Shown here one piece after another: positions 4,554 through 5,491 of a DNA stretch of 5,491 nt. Source of the stretch: Gammaproteobacteria bacterium (GTDB taxonomy: Bacteria > Pseudomonadota > Gammaproteobacteria > Steroidobacterales > SZUA-146). The notes beneath the pieces were generated by a model, which saw only the letters and a program-made list of their open reading frames with translations, was not told where the DNA came from and ran no database searches. Where the stretch lies: assembly GCA_003228965.1 (NCBI GenBank), contig QIGP01000187.1, positions 1 to 5,491 on the forward strand, read 5' to 3'. Both the position numbers and the translations under genes were made by a program. Numbering within the stretch: position 1 is the first letter of the stretch; the number at the start of each line of letters is the position of its first letter.

Positions 4554-5491
4554 ATGACATTGTTTTACCGGCCGCTATGCGTGTTGGGTGCCTGCGTCAT
4601 TTTGACTGGAAGCGCAGGCGCCGCGGTATCTGTGGACATAGACGGTGTTTCCGACACCGAACTCCAAAACGTTAGAGCCTATCTGAGTATCTCTAAAGTG
4701 GCTAAGCGCTCGCGCAAAGAGGCGACGGGGCTTTCCGACTTTGCCATCTCGCGTATGCATGATAAAGCTGAAGAAGAAATTCGCGAGGCCTTGATGCCTT
4801 TCGGCTATTACTCCCCGACAATTACCGGCTCGCTGACCCAAAAGGGTGACGATTGGGAGGCTCGCTATGTCATCAAGAGAGGACTTGCTACAACCATCAC
4901 ACAGGTCGATATAAACACGGATGAAACGACGGCCGAAAACAAATATGTCATAGCACTACTTTCGCGATCGAAAGTAAAAGCTGGCTTGGTGTTGAACCAT
5001 CAGCAGTACACGCAACTGAAGCAGGAATTATTACGTACTGTCGTTGCAGCCGGTTACCTCGACGCTGGCTACGAGCGAGCAGAAATTCGCGTCGAACCGG
5101 ACAAGCGTCAGGCCAGTGTGCACCTTGATCTAAAAAGCGGTCCGCTATTTGTGTTCGGGCCCATTACTCTTGAGCAGGAAGCCCTCGATCAATCGTTTGC
5201 TGATCGCTACGTAACCCTCAAAAGAGGGGAGCCTTTTTCGTCCGATCGTTTGGTGGCCATGCAGTTTGCCCTGAGCGATAGCGGCTACTATCAGAACGTA
5301 TCGGTAGTCGCACCCAGAGAAGGCGCTGTTAATCTCGAAATACCCGTAAACGTGAAAGCACAGTCGCGCAAATCGCAGCGCTACGTTGCCAGAGTCGGTG
5401 CGGGAACAGATACGGGACCAAGGCTTCGGCTTGGCTCTGAGTTCAGACGTCTGAGTGGCCGAGGCACAAAATTCAGGTCCGACCTTCAACT
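4554..5491 (+). CDS. tamA: TamA, Omp85-family translocation and assembly factor, 3' end outside window
   Basis: This is the N-terminal 312 residues of an outer-membrane protein of the BamA/Omp85 superfamily. With inner-membrane TamB, TamA helps insert outer-membrane proteins and supports envelope lipid homeostasis. Residues 1-24 form a signal peptide ending near GSAGAA. Three POTRA domains follow at about 25-110 (ending EARYVIKRG), 111-196 (LKSG) and 197-268. The barrel begins around 277 with YVARVGAGTDTGPRLRLG, the first strand pair typical of TamA. E. coli TamA has about 577 residues, so roughly 265 codons should lie beyond the window. AGGGA 10 bases before the ATG supports the start. tamB commonly follows tamA, so it is expected to the right but is not visible. 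No clear promoter was found, and the gene is preceded by decayed sequence. Confidence 0.93.
   Translation, partial: MTLFYRPLCVLGACVILTGSAGAAVSVDIDGVSDTELQNVRAYLSISKVAKRSRKEATGLSDFAISRMHDKAEEEIREALMPFGYYSPTITGSLTQKGDDWEARYVIKRGLATTITQVDINTDETTAENKYVIALLSRSKVKAGLVLNHQQYTQLKQELLRTVVAAGYLDAGYERAEIRVEPDKRQASVHLDLKSGPLFVFGPITLEQEALDQSFADRYVTLKRGEPFSSDRLVAMQFALSDSGYYQNVSVVAPREGAVNLEIPVNVKAQSRKSQRYVARVGAGTDTGPRLRLGSEFRRLSGRGTKFRSDLQ

Noticed and set aside
4584..4595. LGAC near residue 14 of TamA as a possible lipoprotein cleavage site
   Set aside because: The n-region is very short, the hydrophobic stretch continues past the Cys, and Omp85-family proteins use ordinary signal peptides.
4575..5489. 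Minus-strand open frames over tamA
   Set aside because: The plus-strand tamA reading, with signal peptide and POTRA domains, explains this sequence.

Overview
The window looks like chromosome from a gammaproteobacterium, probably marine or halophilic. This rests on a Tat-exported high-potential iron-sulfur protein (HiPIP), a GbsR/MarR-type regulator and the outer-membrane assembly factor TamA. The genus is an inference from gene content only. No RNA gene, CRISPR array or insertion sequence was seen.

Left third, minus strand, reading right to left: a compact three-gene unit that resembles an immune or conflict module. It starts with a small TIR-domain protein (about 2278-1760). Eight bases later comes a 207-residue protein (1751-1128) that appears to be a degenerate second TIR-like protein. 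Eighteen bases later comes a MoxR-type AAA+ ATPase (1109 to the window edge, incomplete). The likely scheme, inferred and not demonstrated, is a TIR effector enzyme, an inactive TIR partner and an ATPase switch. Further components may lie beyond position 1.

Middle: a roughly 290-base divergent control region (2279-2570) with an inverted repeat, a pair of near-identical direct repeats, a 12-base palindrome and a consensus -10 box. On the plus strand follows a GbsR/MarR-family regulator (2571-3158), whose start codon overlaps a four-codon leader ORF. After a 262-base spacer with a plausible promoter comes the HiPIP gene (3421-3762), a periplasmic electron carrier.

Right: 3763-4553 holds no intact gene but contains two recognisable remnants. 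One is a piece of a FixJ-like receiver domain on the plus strand (3885-4016, possibly continuing to about 4064). The other is an internal piece of a ZntB/CorA-type metal transporter on the minus strand (4370-4038). Their ends nearly meet, which suggests past deletion or recombination. The window closes with the 5' part of tamA (4554 to the edge): signal peptide, three POTRA domains and the first barrel strands.

The defence-like unit, the regulator, the HiPIP gene and tamA have no evident shared pathway. The most interesting part is the TIR / TIR-like / MoxR unit.
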